Source: Desulfotignum sp.
GTDB taxonomy: Bacteria; Desulfobacterota; Desulfobacteria; Desulfobacterales; Desulfobacteraceae
Direction: 5' to 3'
Length of the DNA: 64,000 nt
Assembly (NCBI GenBank): GCA_021737695.1
Contig: JAIPDL010000001.1
Location: forward strand, 1-64,000
Both the position numbers and the translations under genes were made by a program. The notes below the pieces were generated by a model. It made no database searches, was not told the origin of the DNA, and saw only the letters and a list, made by a program, of their open reading frames with translations. Position 1 is the stretch's first letter; each line of letters starts with the position of its first letter. Of the stretch, positions 35,094-44,167 are shown in pieces.

Positions 35094-36125
35094 TTACATT
35101 CCGGTTTTCAAACGTTCCCAATAGCGTTCATATACCAGGATGGCATCTCCGACATCGGTCTGGAATTCCCCTTTTTTCACTTCTTTTGGATCCGGAAAAA
35201 TGGTGGGATTGTTCTTTATATCTTCGGGCATCAGAGCGATGGCCGACTGATTGGCCGGCGCATAGCCGATATATTCACACACCTGCAAAGCGATTTGCGG
35301 ATCCAGGATAAAATCGATGAATGCGTGGGCCTGTTTTTTGTTTTCCGCACCCGTGGGAATGACCATGGAATCCACCCAGAAAATCGCGCCTTCTTCAGGA
35401 TAGGCATACTGGATGGCTGGAAATTCCTGGGCCGCCATATAGGCTTCTCCGTTCCATATCATGCCGGCAAAAGCCTCCAGGTTCAACAACGGCTGCTTGG
35501 GAGAGTCTCCTGAAAATACCCGGATGTTGGGCATAAGGGCCTGGATCGATTCATAGGCGGCTTGAATGCGGTCCGGATCGGTTTCGTTGACGGAAAATCC
35601 GTTGATGATCAGGCCGATCCCCAGCACTTCCCGCAGATCATCGTTCATGACCAGGCGGTTTTTGAATTCCGGCCGCCACAGATCCTTCCACGAGGTCATC
35701 ATTTCCGGTGCCACCTGGTTGTTGTTATATGCCAGGGCCGTGGATCCCCATACATAAGGAATAGAGTATTTGTTACCCGGATCATAGGGCTGATCCAGCA
35801 GGGCAGGGTCCAGGTGCCGGTAATTGGTCAGGGCATCCTGGTCAATGGGGCTGAGCAGTCCTTCCTTTCGCATTTTATGGACAAAATAAGTGGAAGGGAA
35901 CACCACGTCATATCCTTTGCCCCGGGTGAGTTTGACTTTGGCATACATGGATTCATTGCTGTCATAGGTGGCATAGATTACCTTGATTCCGGTTTTTTCC
36001 TGGAACGCAGTCAATACCTCATCGGGCATGTATTCGGTCCAGTTGTATATGTAAAGGCGTTGTTGTCCGGCCAGTGCCGGCACAGAAATCAGAACCAGGC
36101 ATATCAGCAGTATCCATTGTTTCAT
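35094..36125 (-). CDS. potD: Spermidine/putrescine-binding periplasmic protein
   Basis: PotD captures polyamines in the periplasm for the PotABC permease. The 343-residue precursor has a clear signal peptide (MKQWILLICLVLISVPALAG) and the mature start RLYIYNWTEYMPDEVL, typical of the family. The later motif VWGSTALAYNN and the segment IWNGEAYMAAQ are also characteristic. The start at 36125 overlaps the potC stop (ATGA) and has GGAG upstream; an upstream in-frame ATG at 36197 would bury the signal peptide. Substrate preference between putrescine and spermidine is not determined. Confidence 0.93.
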   Translation of the reverse strand: MKQWILLICLVLISVPALAGQQRLYIYNWTEYMPDEVLTAFQEKTGIKVIYATYDSNESMYAKVKLTRGKGYDVVFPSTYFVHKMRKEGLLSPIDQDALTNYRHLDPALLDQPYDPGNKYSIPYVWGSTALAYNNNQVAPEMMTSWKDLWRPEFKNRLVMNDDLREVLGIGLIINGFSVNETDPDRIQAAYESIQALMPNIRVFSGDSPKQPLLNLEAFAGMIWNGEAYMAAQEFPAIQYAYPEEGAIFWVDSMVIPTGAENKKQAHAFIDFILDPQIALQVCEYIGYAPANQSAIALMPEDIKNNPTIFPDPKEVKKGEFQTDVGDAILVYERYWERLKTGM

Positions 36126-36892
36126 TTTTTGATCTCCTTTGTCAGAACATGGGCAGCAGATACCGCTGCCAGAGTTAATAAAAACAATACCGTGCACAAG
36201 GCATTGACTTCCGGGGTGACCCCCAGTTTTACCATGGAATAGATCTTGAGAGGAAGAATTTCAAATCCCGGACCGGTGACAAAAAAACTGATGATCACGT
36301 CATCCAGAGACAAAGTAAAGCTCAACAGCCACCCGGCCAGCACGGCCGGCAGAATCATGGGAACAATGATTTTGAAGAACACTTCGTGATCCCGGGCACC
36401 CAGGTCCCGGGCCGCATCCACCACAGCCGGATCAAACCCGGATATCCGGGCATGCACCAGCACAATGACAAAGGGCAGACAAAAGGTGACATGGGCGATC
36501 AGCAGCGTGAGAAATCCGGGCGTCAGTCCAGCCAGTACAAACAGCATGAGCAGACTGATGCCCATAACGATGTCCGGGCTCATCATCACGGAATACACCA
36601 GCCCGAAAAACAGTTTTCTGCCCGCAAACCGGTATCTGGAAACGGCAAACGCACCCAGAGTGCCCAAAGCAGTGGCGACCATGCTGGAGATCAGCGCCAC
36701 GGTCAATGAGTTGAAAAATGCATCCAGCAGTTGTGGATTGTCCAGCAGCCGCATGTACCATTTCAGGGAAAATCCCTGCCAGGAGGTGGTATATCTGGCC
36801 TGATTAAAAGAGAACACCATCAGCACCAGCAGCGGGCCGTATAAAAATGTGAACACCGCAGACACCCAGGATATCTTCAACCAGCGCGTCAT
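36122..36892 (-). CDS. potC: Polyamine ABC transporter permease PotC
   Basis: PotC is one of the two inner-membrane permeases of the polyamine importer. The 256-residue protein has six hydrophobic helices and the EAA-loop motif VVDAARDLGARDHEVFFKIIVP near residue 165 that docks on the ATPase. It starts with a basic-hydrophobic N-terminus TRWLKISWVSAVF. It overlaps potB by 4 bp upstream and potD by 4 bp downstream. The gene order is potA-potB-potC-potD, as in E. coli. Confidence 0.94.
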   Translation of the reverse strand: MTRWLKISWVSAVFTFLYGPLLVLMVFSFNQARYTTSWQGFSLKWYMRLLDNPQLLDAFFNSLTVALISSMVATALGTLGAFAVSRYRFAGRKLFFGLVYSVMMSPDIVMGISLLMLFVLAGLTPGFLTLLIAHVTFCLPFVIVLVHARISGFDPAVVDAARDLGARDHEVFFKIIVPMILPAVLAGWLLSFTLSLDDVIISFFVTGPGFEILPLKIYSMVKLGVTPEVNALCTVLFLLTLAAVSAAHVLTKEIKK

Positions 36893-37743
36893 AGGGTCTG
36901 ATGCCTGTTAAACCGCCGGGAAAAAGTGAAATAAATGATGATCATCAAGCCCATCAGCATCAGCAGAAACACGCTGGCCGCTGATCCGAACGGCCAGTTC
37001 ATTGCCGTCAGAAACTGATTTTTGATGAAATTGCCCATGAGCATGGTCTTGGCGCCCCCCAGAAGATCCGGTATATAAAACAGCCCCATGGCCGGCAGAA
37101 ACACCATGATGCAACCGGCCAGCACACCGGGCAAAGAAAGGGGCAACACCACGTGGACAAACACCTGATATTCACTGGCTCCCAGATCCCGGGCCGCTTC
37201 CAGCAGTCGGAGATCCATTTTTTCCATCACGGCATACAACGGCAGTATCATGAACGGCAGCAATGAATACACCAGGCCCACGTACACGGCAAAATCGGTA
37301 TACAGCAGGCTCACAGGTTCGGAAATAATGCCTGGGGCCAAAAGCAGGGTGTTGATGATCCCGTTGGCCTTCATCAAAATCACCAGCGCATAGGTACGAA
37401 TCAAAGAAGAAGTCCAGAAGGGGATGATCACCATCATGAGCAGTAAAGGCCGCCGATGCTTTGAGGCCTGGGAAAGTATCCAGGCAAAGGGGTAACTGAC
37501 GCAAAGGCACAACAGGGTGGTGTTCAGCGAATAAATCAGAGACGTACCAAGGACTTTGGCATACACCGGGTCCAGCAATTCCCGGTACTGGGTCAGGGTA
37601 AGAGGCGGGCTGAAAAATGTGCCGGTATCCCGGGTCATGAAACTGATTCCCACCACCATTAGACCAGGAATCAGGACAAAGGACGCAAACCAGGCCATGT
37701 TCAGGAAAATGGCGATAAATTTGAAGCCCTGTCGCTCATTCAT
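36889..37743 (-). CDS. potB: Polyamine ABC transporter permease PotB
   Basis: PotB is the partner permease of PotC. The 284-residue protein has six membrane helices. Its EAA motif is LLEAARDLGASEYQVFVHVVLP near residue 182. The segments FWTSSLIRTYALVILMKANG and LLYTDFAVYVGLVYSLLPFMILPLY are typical of PotB. It starts within the end of potA, overlapping by 8 bp, and overlaps potC by 4 bp. Confidence 0.94.
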   Translation of the reverse strand: MNERQGFKFIAIFLNMAWFASFVLIPGLMVVGISFMTRDTGTFFSPPLTLTQYRELLDPVYAKVLGTSLIYSLNTTLLCLCVSYPFAWILSQASKHRRPLLLMMVIIPFWTSSLIRTYALVILMKANGIINTLLLAPGIISEPVSLLYTDFAVYVGLVYSLLPFMILPLYAVMEKMDLRLLEAARDLGASEYQVFVHVVLPLSLPGVLAGCIMVFLPAMGLFYIPDLLGGAKTMLMGNFIKNQFLTAMNWPFGSAASVFLLMLMGLMIIIYFTFSRRFNRHQTL

Positions 37744-38818
37744 CCGCCAGGGTTACCTCCCATCCCTTGATCCAGGAGACGCACACCGGTTCATTGACAT
37801 CATAGAAAATATCCTGGTCGTCTTCATTGAAAAATTCAGTGACAAACACTTCCTGGCCGCTGTCCAGACGGATGATCAAATCCACGGTAGTGCCTTTGTA
37901 GATCATTTCTGTGACCCGGCCGGGCAGGGATCCTGCTGGGCATTGTGCCTGGATCCTGGCCACTGTCATGTCTTCGGGCCGCAACAGCATTTTGACTGCC
38001 TGGCCGGATTTAAAGTTGCGGCGGTTCTGCACGATTTTGGCAATACCCTGGAAATGTATTTCCATGTCCGACCCAGAAGTCCGGGTCACCCGGGCATCAA
38101 ATATATTGCTTTCACCCACGAAATCCGCCACAAACAGGTTCACCGGGGTTTCATAAATGTCTTTGGGGGTACCGGTCTGCTGAATTGTGCCATGGTTCAT
38201 CACCACCACCCGGTCGGACAGGGTCAACGCCTCTTCCTGGTCATGGGTGACGAATACAAAGGTGATCCCGAGTTTGCGGTGGAGGTGCCGCAGATCCAGG
38301 CGCATCTGTTTGCGCAGCTTCAAGTCCAGGGCGCTCAAAGGTTCATCCAGCAGCAGGATCAGCGGCTGATTCACAATGGCCCTGGCAATGGCCACCCGTT
38401 GCTGCTGTCCGCCGGACAATCCATGGATGGATCGGGTTTCAAGGCCTTCGAGTTTGACCAGGGTCAGGGTTTCTTTGACCCTTTCCCGAATCTGCCGGGC
38501 TGGTTTTTTTTTGAGTTTCAATCCAAACGCAATGTTGTCGAACACGGTCATGTGAGGAAACAGCGCATAACTCTGGAACACAGTATTGACATCCCGGTCG
38601 CAGGCAGGCATGCGTGTCTGGTCCCGGCCGTTGATGAAAAGGGTCCCGCTGTCACAGGTTTCCAGTCCGGCAATCAACCGCAACACGGTGGTTTTGCCGC
38701 ACCCGGACGGCCCGAGAAGGGTCAGAAATTCCCCTTTGTGAATATCCAGGTTCAGATCATTGATCACCGGCTGATTGTTGAACGATTTGCAAACGTTCTG
38801 TAAACGGACCACCGGCAT
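37736..38818 (-). CDS. potA: Polyamine ABC transporter ATP-binding protein PotA
   Basis: PotA hydrolyses ATP to drive polyamine import. The 360-residue protein has Walker A GPSGCGKTT near residue 41, the ABC signature [10 protein letters not shown] near residue 140, Walker B LLLDEPLSALD, and a C-terminal TOBE domain (about 275-350) with LLRPEDM. The start at 38818 is chosen for GGAAGGA 4 bases upstream; an in-frame ATG at 38881 has no such site. It is the first gene of potABCD and divergent from the methyltransferase gene. Confidence 0.95.
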   Translation of the reverse strand: MPVVRLQNVCKSFNNQPVINDLNLDIHKGEFLTLLGPSGCGKTTVLRLIAGLETCDSGTLFINGRDQTRMPACDRDVNTVFQSYALFPHMTVFDNIAFGLKLKKKPARQIRERVKETLTLVKLEGLETRSIHGLSGGQQQRVAIARAIVNQPLILLLDEPLSALDLKLRKQMRLDLRHLHRKLGITFVFVTHDQEEALTLSDRVVVMNHGTIQQTGTPKDIYETPVNLFVADFVGESNIFDARVTRTSGSDMEIHFQGIAKIVQNRRNFKSGQAVKMLLRPEDMTVARIQAQCPAGSLPGRVTEMIYKGTTVDLIIRLDSGQEVFVTEFFNEDDQDIFYDVNEPVCVSWIKGWEVTLADE

Positions 38819-38916
38819 AAAATCCTTCCAAAATAATTTACATAAACCATTTAAATTATCTGAAATACCATGAAAAATCAAGGAAATTAAAGGGCGGACA
38901 CCCTATCAACAGGGAG

Positions 38917-38944
38917 TTGAAATTCCGGTCAGATCACGTATAGT
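38917..38944 (+). promoter_or_regulatory. Sigma-70-type promoter for the methyltransferase gene
   Basis: TTGAAA (38917-38922) and TATAGT (38939-38944) are separated by 16 bases, about 48 bp upstream of the ATG at 38993. Both boxes are close to consensus, and there is no other good match in this divergent gap. Confidence 0.5.
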
Positions 38945-38992
38945 ACAGACATTTTTTTAGATAAAAATAACCATTGGAAAGGATGACATATA

Positions 38993-40096
38993 ATGGATCA
39001 GGACAAGCAGGCTGATTTCAGTCAACGGCTGACGGATATTCTCAATCATGGGGCATTGAATCTGGCTCTGGCCGTGGGATATCAATTGAAAATTTTCGAT
39101 GTGATGGCAGATCTGGACCAGCCGTTATCCTGCCGGGAGCTGGCCAGGGCTGCCGGGCTTCATCCGCGGTATGTTCAAGAATGGCTGGGCATCATGTGCA
39201 CTGGTCAGATCATTGAGGTGCATATCCCGGAATCTGCAGAAGACGGGCAAAAAGAAGCGGGTTATTATCTGCCCCCGGCCCATGCCGCAGTGTTGACCCG
39301 CAAGGCCGGCACCCGCAATATGGGTGTGTATACTCAGGAAATCCCGCTTCTCACTCAGACTGCCATGACCCGGGTGTTGGATGATTTTTCAAAAGGGGAG
39401 GGCATCCCATTCTCCGCCTATCCCCGGTTTCAGTCATTCATGTCCCAGCTGTCCCATGCCAAGCACCGGCAGGTGCTGATCCGGCATTTTTTGCCCCAGG
39501 TGGATAACGGGCGATTGATGATCCGCCTGGAAAAAGGCATTCAGGTGTGCGATCTGGGATGCGGTCAGGGCATTGCCCTGCACCTGATGGCGCAGCACTT
39601 TCCCGCATCCACGTTCACCGGCATTGACAATGATGGTCCGGCAATTGATGAGGCCCGGCAGACAGCCGTTGATCTGGGACTGAAGAATCTGACCTTTCAG
39701 GTAAAAGACGCGGCCACACTGGAAAACGATCCAAATTTGTCAGAACAGTTTGATTATATCACCGCCTTTGACGCGATTCATGACCAGTCCCATCCCCTGG
39801 CCGCGCTAAAAGGGGTTCGTTACATGCTGGCTAGGGATGGCATGTTTTCCATGATCGACATTGATGCGGCCAGTCACCCGGCCGGCAATTTGGACCATCC
39901 CATGGGGCCGTTCCTCTATACCGTCAGTCTGATGCACTGCATGCCTGTGGGCCTGTCTGATCAGGGCCGGGGACTGGGCATGATGTGGGGAAGAAAAAAG
40001 GCGGTGTCGCTGCTGGGACGTGCCGGCTTTACCCGGATTCAGGTTCTGGAAATGGAACAGGACCCATTTAACGTGCATTATCTGTGTCAAAGGTGA
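38993..40096 (+). CDS. SAM-dependent class I methyltransferase with N-terminal winged-helix domain
   Basis: The 367-residue protein has an N-terminal winged-helix/dimerisation segment (about residues 18-75) with LSCRELARAAGLHPRYVQEW, as in O-methyltransferase-like proteins. A class I methyltransferase core follows, with motif I VCDLGCGQGIALHLM near residue 184, FTGIDND, and FDAIHDQSHPLAALKG. It resembles Rv2258c-type methyltransferases of unknown substrate. GGAAAGGA upstream supports the start. The gene stands alone, and its 3' end overlaps the convergent HD-GYP gene by 29 bp. Confidence 0.85.
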   Translation: MDQDKQADFSQRLTDILNHGALNLALAVGYQLKIFDVMADLDQPLSCRELARAAGLHPRYVQEWLGIMCTGQIIEVHIPESAEDGQKEAGYYLPPAHAAVLTRKAGTRNMGVYTQEIPLLTQTAMTRVLDDFSKGEGIPFSAYPRFQSFMSQLSHAKHRQVLIRHFLPQVDNGRLMIRLEKGIQVCDLGCGQGIALHLMAQHFPASTFTGIDNDGPAIDEARQTAVDLGLKNLTFQVKDAATLENDPNLSEQFDYITAFDAIHDQSHPLAALKGVRYMLARDGMFSMIDIDAASHPAGNLDHPMGPFLYTVSLMHCMPVGLSDQGRGLGMMWGRKKAVSLLGRAGFTRIQVLEMEQDPFNVHYLCQR

Positions 40097-41228
40097 TTTC
40101 AGGCAGGCAAGATAAAAAGGCATCAATGACATCCGGATCGAAATGGGATCCAATGTCTTTTTTCAGAATGCAAACCGATTTTTCAATGGGAATGATTTTA
40201 TAATCCAGAATTTTTCCAAATGCATACTTGGGGTAATCCCGGGGGGATGTCAATGCATCAAAGACATCTGCCACAGCGATTATTTTTGATTCCAGAGGGA
40301 TTTGATCTCCTGTCAACCCCCGGGGATACCCGGTGCCATCGATTTTTTCATGATGACAGGCAGCAATCCAGGGAACATGGCGCAAGGTTCTTGGAAAGTA
40401 AAAATTATTCAGAATATGTTCGGTCTGTGTTGGATGGGTATTCATTTCTAAACGGTCTGCAGGTGTGAATGGCCCGTTTTTAAGCAGAACCGCGTCACTG
40501 ATTCCTATTTTACCGATATCATGGAGCAGGGCCGCATAATACAGATTTCCCTGAGACAGCTTGGGCAGGGCCATTTTTTTAGCAATTTTCATGCTGTAGT
40601 CGGTAACACGTCGGGAATGACCGGCCGTCAATGGATGTTTGGCATCCACCGTTGCAGCCAACGTTTGAATGGATTTTTTAAACGCCAGCTTCATTTCATC
40701 ATGCAGGAGCGAATTTTCCAGGGCAATGCCCACCTGGGCCGCCAGACCTTTGCAGAACCATTCATCCTGGGCATCAAACCGCAACTTGTCTTTTTTATTG
40801 ATCACCTGGAGAACGCCGATTTTTTCTCCGGCATGGTTTTTGATGGGCAAACACAATACTGACCGGGTTCTGAAGTTGTTTTTTTTGTCAAAATGCCTGT
40901 TGAAAAAAGGCAGTTCCCATGCATCTTCGACATTGAGTATTTCGCCGGTCTGGGCCACCCGACCGCTGATGCCTTCGCCTATGGGCAATCGGATGGTATC
41001 AATGCCTTCCGCCACCTTGGTCCACAGTTCATTTTGATCCGGATCCAGCAGATAAAGACTGGTTCGTTCCGCGTTCATCATGTCGGTTATTTTTTTGACA
41101 ATCAGTGGAAACAGGGCATTGAAATCCAGTTCCGATGCCAAATCCGAAGTCACAGACAAGAGGGCGGTTAATTGTTTATTCAGTTCATCACATTGTGCCA
41201 GAAGGCTTTGGGTTTTTTCGGATTCCAT
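40068..41228 (-). CDS. GAF domain HD-GYP phosphodiesterase
   Basis: The 386-residue protein has a GAF domain (about residues 20-170, including LPIGEGISGRVAQTGE) and a C-terminal HD-GYP domain (about 185-365). The HD-GYP motifs are LLHDIGKIGI (HD), HP near residue 268, CHHEKIDGTGYPRGL (HHE plus the GYP variant) and IIAVADVFDALTS. HD-GYP proteins hydrolyse cyclic di-GMP. The GAF domain suggests control by a small ligand. No membrane helix or receiver is present. The last 29 bp overlap the convergent methyltransferase gene. Confidence 0.92.
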   Translation of the reverse strand: MESEKTQSLLAQCDELNKQLTALLSVTSDLASELDFNALFPLIVKKITDMMNAERTSLYLLDPDQNELWTKVAEGIDTIRLPIGEGISGRVAQTGEILNVEDAWELPFFNRHFDKKNNFRTRSVLCLPIKNHAGEKIGVLQVINKKDKLRFDAQDEWFCKGLAAQVGIALENSLLHDEMKLAFKKSIQTLAATVDAKHPLTAGHSRRVTDYSMKIAKKMALPKLSQGNLYYAALLHDIGKIGISDAVLLKNGPFTPADRLEMNTHPTQTEHILNNFYFPRTLRHVPWIAACHHEKIDGTGYPRGLTGDQIPLESKIIAVADVFDALTSPRDYPKYAFGKILDYKIIPIEKSVCILKKDIGSHFDPDVIDAFLSCLPEITFDTDNAR

Positions 41229-41263
41229 TTAAATTATCTTTTTTTCGGGTGTCTGAAATTTTG

Positions 41264-41293
41264 ACTTTAAAATGGAACTTCTTTTTTTGTCAA
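41264..41293 (-). promoter_or_regulatory. Possible promoter for the HD-GYP gene
   Basis: On the minus strand TTGACA (41288-41293) is followed by TAAAGT (41264-41269) after an 18-base spacer, about 35 bp upstream of the HD-GYP start. The -35 box is a perfect match; the -10 box matches 4 of 6. Confidence 0.4.
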
Positions 41294-41348
41294 CGAAAAG
41301 TTTGTATGTATATCAGTATTGGTTTTCTGTAAAATCATTGTTTACCCA

Positions 41349-43106
41349 TCATAGATCCGCCAGCCGCTGGTCATACATGCTGCCCACGCCATATTCATTA
41401 CGCCGCATGAATTTGTCCAGAGCAGGGCCGGTGATCTGCATTTCCGGATTGGTTTTCAACACATTCTGGGCGATCCGCATCTCCTTGGTGCATCCGGTAC
41501 TGTAGGTGGCGTCTTTTCCAATCCATTCCGGGGGCATTTTCTGTTTCATCAAAGCAAAACCTTGAGTAATGTCTTCTGCGGTCTGAAAACGCCAGACATC
41601 GATGTAGTTGCTGGTCTGGACAATTTCCCACATATACATCAAATCATCCGCGTCCATGCCCGGTTCATAGTAATTGGACGGGTTGATGATAAACAGGTCC
41701 GGATACTGCTTTTTCAAGTGATTGATGAACCGGCTCATGATTTTTTTGGCCACATCGATTTTTCCGGGAATGGAACCGATAATGCCACTGTAGAACATCA
41801 CGGTCATGTTTTTGGCTTTGGCTGCCTTCATCTGGTCGATGATGCGGTTGGCACGCTCTTCTAAATCCCGGTGGGAAAAATTGATGACTTCCGGATGCCG
41901 GGGCTTGTAAACCACCGATAATCCGGGGATCCCTTCATGATTTTCCACAGTGATATTGATGATGTCCCGGGTGAACTGAAAATGCGTGTGGATCAGCCGT
42001 CTTTTCTGGTCATAGCCCCGGGAGATGACAAAGTCTACTTCCTTGAAGATTCTGGCAAACGTGGTGGAGGCCAGAAGCAGGTTCAGGATTTCCCGGGTTC
42101 CGTCAGATACCACATAAATATTTTCATCCTGTTTGAGCAGTTGAACCAGCCGGTTTTTGCTGATAGTTTTTTCAAAGATGAAATGGCTGCCTTCAAGGGC
42201 GTTTGCTAAAACGGGGTCGGTCCGGGTATCTGTGATGGACACTTTTTGGAATACCGGGGTTTCCTTGACCGCCAGGATCACCAGGTGGCCAAGATTTGCC
42301 AGGAATTTTGCAATCGCCACATCCACCATCACTCCCCCGGCCTCGTCTGTCAGCCAGAGTATTTTGCTTTTCCGGGTATGAATCAGGTTTATCAGCTCAG
42401 GCAGCCCGTTTCCTGAAATCCGGGTTTCAAACAGGCGTTGGAACGTGTCTACTGAAAGGGGTGTGTCAGACGGTTTTTCCCATAAGTGGCCGGCACACAT
42501 CATTGTGAGCAGCCGTTGCAGCTCGATTTCCTTGATTTTTTTCCGCAAGGAATTTAAAGAAAATTGGTTCAGATTTTGAATGGCCCCATCAATGTGATTC
42601 AGGGCGGTCAAAAAAAAATTCGATGTCAATAAAGCCTGGGCCCGGTAGTTTGCATCCATTTTTTTTCGGGCAAATGGATTTTCAATATGGGTCTGGCTCT
42701 GGAATATTTTGCACAGCCTTTTTTCCAGCCGGGACGGAATGGTCAGGCGGGATTCTATCTCATGATCATATTTTATCTGGATCAATGCGTAAAGATATTC
42801 TTTGTCATAGTCGGATTCAATGAAAGTGTCCACCATGTGCATGATCTTTTCATAAACCGCCAGGTACCGTTTCAGCAGGTAGTTTTCCGATGATCTGGAC
42901 ATAATGGCTTCAAACATTTCATCTGAACAGGGAAAATACTGTTCACCGTTTTCCAGAAAAACCATGAATTCAATCTGTTCCACAGTAGCGACTTTATAGG
43001 GATAGGCAAACGGATCGATATGGTTTTCCAGAAAAAACGCAGTCAACCAGGCGTCCTGATGCGGATTTTTTTCAGAGGCATTGGAAATGGTTCGGGCATC
43101 GGTCAT
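41349..43106 (-). CDS. DUF89/ARMT1-like protein of unknown function
   Basis: The 585-residue protein is not a named family to me. The middle region (about 245-385) resembles the DUF89 damage-control phosphatase fold. ILWLTDEAGGVMVDVAIAKF corresponds to the DUF89 'DNAG' metal motif but with Glu in place of Asn, and FVISRGYDQKRRL corresponds to a later ISKG-like motif. The N-terminal 230 residues are helical. The C-terminal 200 residues (from FSHRDLEERANRIIDQM) look like another alpha/beta unit with SNYYEPGMDADD. The stop codon is followed by 120 bp before the HD-GYP gene, so it is probably a separate transcript. Function is unproven. Confidence 0.6.
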   Translation of the reverse strand: MTDARTISNASEKNPHQDAWLTAFFLENHIDPFAYPYKVATVEQIEFMVFLENGEQYFPCSDEMFEAIMSRSSENYLLKRYLAVYEKIMHMVDTFIESDYDKEYLYALIQIKYDHEIESRLTIPSRLEKRLCKIFQSQTHIENPFARKKMDANYRAQALLTSNFFLTALNHIDGAIQNLNQFSLNSLRKKIKEIELQRLLTMMCAGHLWEKPSDTPLSVDTFQRLFETRISGNGLPELINLIHTRKSKILWLTDEAGGVMVDVAIAKFLANLGHLVILAVKETPVFQKVSITDTRTDPVLANALEGSHFIFEKTISKNRLVQLLKQDENIYVVSDGTREILNLLLASTTFARIFKEVDFVISRGYDQKRRLIHTHFQFTRDIINITVENHEGIPGLSVVYKPRHPEVINFSHRDLEERANRIIDQMKAAKAKNMTVMFYSGIIGSIPGKIDVAKKIMSRFINHLKKQYPDLFIINPSNYYEPGMDADDLMYMWEIVQTSNYIDVWRFQTAEDITQGFALMKQKMPPEWIGKDATYSTGCTKEMRIAQNVLKTNPEMQITGPALDKFMRRNEYGVGSMYDQRLADL

Positions 43107-43134
43107 GACAGTTCCTATGTGTTTTTCAGCAGGG

Positions 43135-43644
43135 TCAGCAGCTCAAAGACCTCAGGGGCAATCCGGTATCAAGGGACCGGATGGAAACAGACGTTTCATC
43201 TATGATGCCGTAAGTTGCCGGTCCCTTTTTGGGGCGGGTGATGGATCCCGGGTTCATGTGAATCTGTGTGCCGGTTTTTTCAAGGGACCAGGCATGGGTG
43301 TGGCCTTGAATAACAATATCCGTGTCGGACGGTACCGGCACCCGGGGAAACCCATGATGGACAAACAGGGATCTGTCGTTGGCACCAAATGTCAGGGCGT
43401 GGGGTTGTCCGGGAAAAAAGGCGGGTTCGTCACAATTGCCATATACATAATAAATCGGTTTGGCAGCGGTCTTGACATCTTTGCGGATTGCTTCGGGATT
43501 GAAATCCGGATGACAGAAACTACCATACCGGGTGTCAAACAGATCTCCTGCCACCACCAAAGCATCTGAATGTGCCATGAGCGCCTGGATGGTCAACCAG
43601 GTGCTGAGGTTGCCGTGTATGTCTGCAGTAATCAATAATTTCAT
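43135..43644 (-). CDS. YfcE-type metallophosphoesterase
   Basis: The 169-residue protein is a calcineurin-like metallophosphoesterase of the YfcE/MJ0936 type. The metal-ligand motifs are LLITADIHGN near residue 10, VVAGDLFD near residue 33, YGNCDEP near residue 71, VHHGF near residue 95, and VIQGHTHAW near residue 110. Family members hydrolyse phosphodiesters with a binuclear metal centre, and the natural substrate is usually unknown. It lies 24 bp after the IHF-like gene on the same strand. Confidence 0.9.
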   Translation of the reverse strand: MKLLITADIHGNLSTWLTIQALMAHSDALVVAGDLFDTRYGSFCHPDFNPEAIRKDVKTAAKPIYYVYGNCDEPAFFPGQPHALTFGANDRSLFVHHGFPRVPVPSDTDIVIQGHTHAWSLEKTGTQIHMNPGSITRPKKGPATYGIIDETSVSIRSLDTGLPLRSLSC

Positions 43645-43668
43645 CTAAAAATAAAGAGAACGCGACGG

Positions 43669-43974
43669 TTACAGGGTCGGCGCAGACGGGGGCTGTTCGT
43701 TGATGAGTTCCCTGAGTTTTCCCGAACACTTGAACGTGACCACACGTCGGGCCGGGAGTGTCATTTCTTCATCCGTTGCAGGATTTCTTCCTTTTCGGGC
43801 GGTTTTCTCATTGACACAGAATTTGCCGAATCCGCTGATCATGATGTCCTCACCATTTTCAATGGTGCTTTTAATGATTTCCAGAAATTCTTCCATCACA
43901 TCATAGGCGGTGTTCCTGGAGAGGTCCAACTGGGTTTGAATCTGTTCGGTGATTATTGTCTTGGTCAATGCCAT
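43669..43974 (-). CDS. ihfA: HU/IHF family DNA-binding protein, IHF-alpha-like
   Basis: The 101-residue protein is a histone-like DNA-bending protein. It has the helical N-terminal dimerisation half and the beta-arm signature GRNPATDEEMTLPARRVVTF near residues 61-80. The RRVVTFK segment and length fit IHF-alpha better than HU, but no partner beta gene is seen in the window, so it might work as a homodimer. It is divergent from purB with 193 bp between their starts. The IHF label is a judgement from the arm sequence. Confidence 0.85.
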   Translation of the reverse strand: MALTKTIITEQIQTQLDLSRNTAYDVMEEFLEIIKSTIENGEDIMISGFGKFCVNEKTARKGRNPATDEEMTLPARRVVTFKCSGKLRELINEQPPSAPTL

Positions 43975-44167
43975 AAGCGGTTACTCCTGAAAACATGTCT
44001 GATTCGGTTGTCACCCTTGGTCAGTGGGCTGGTTTGTATTTGGGATTGTCAATTTCCCAACAGTCTGGTATGGGTATACAGCACCAGTAAATTGAACAGA
44101 ATGTAATGAATCTTCTTTTGAATGTCAAATGATTATCGATATTTATAATTTTTAACAGGGAGTGGGT

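Noticed and set aside
35082-35096. TAATCC-GGT-GGATTA palindrome between DUF2156 and potD genes
   Set aside because: A 6-bp AT-containing stem with a 3-base loop and no U tract is too weak for a terminator.
37556-38803. 415-codon plus-strand open frame opposite potA
   Set aside because: It is antisense to potA, which carries all ABC ATPase motifs. The antisense frame has none.
44144-44149. Perfect TATAAT upstream of purB
   Set aside because: The nearest -35-like TTGAAT gives a 20-base spacer, too long for a standard promoter, so it was not listed.
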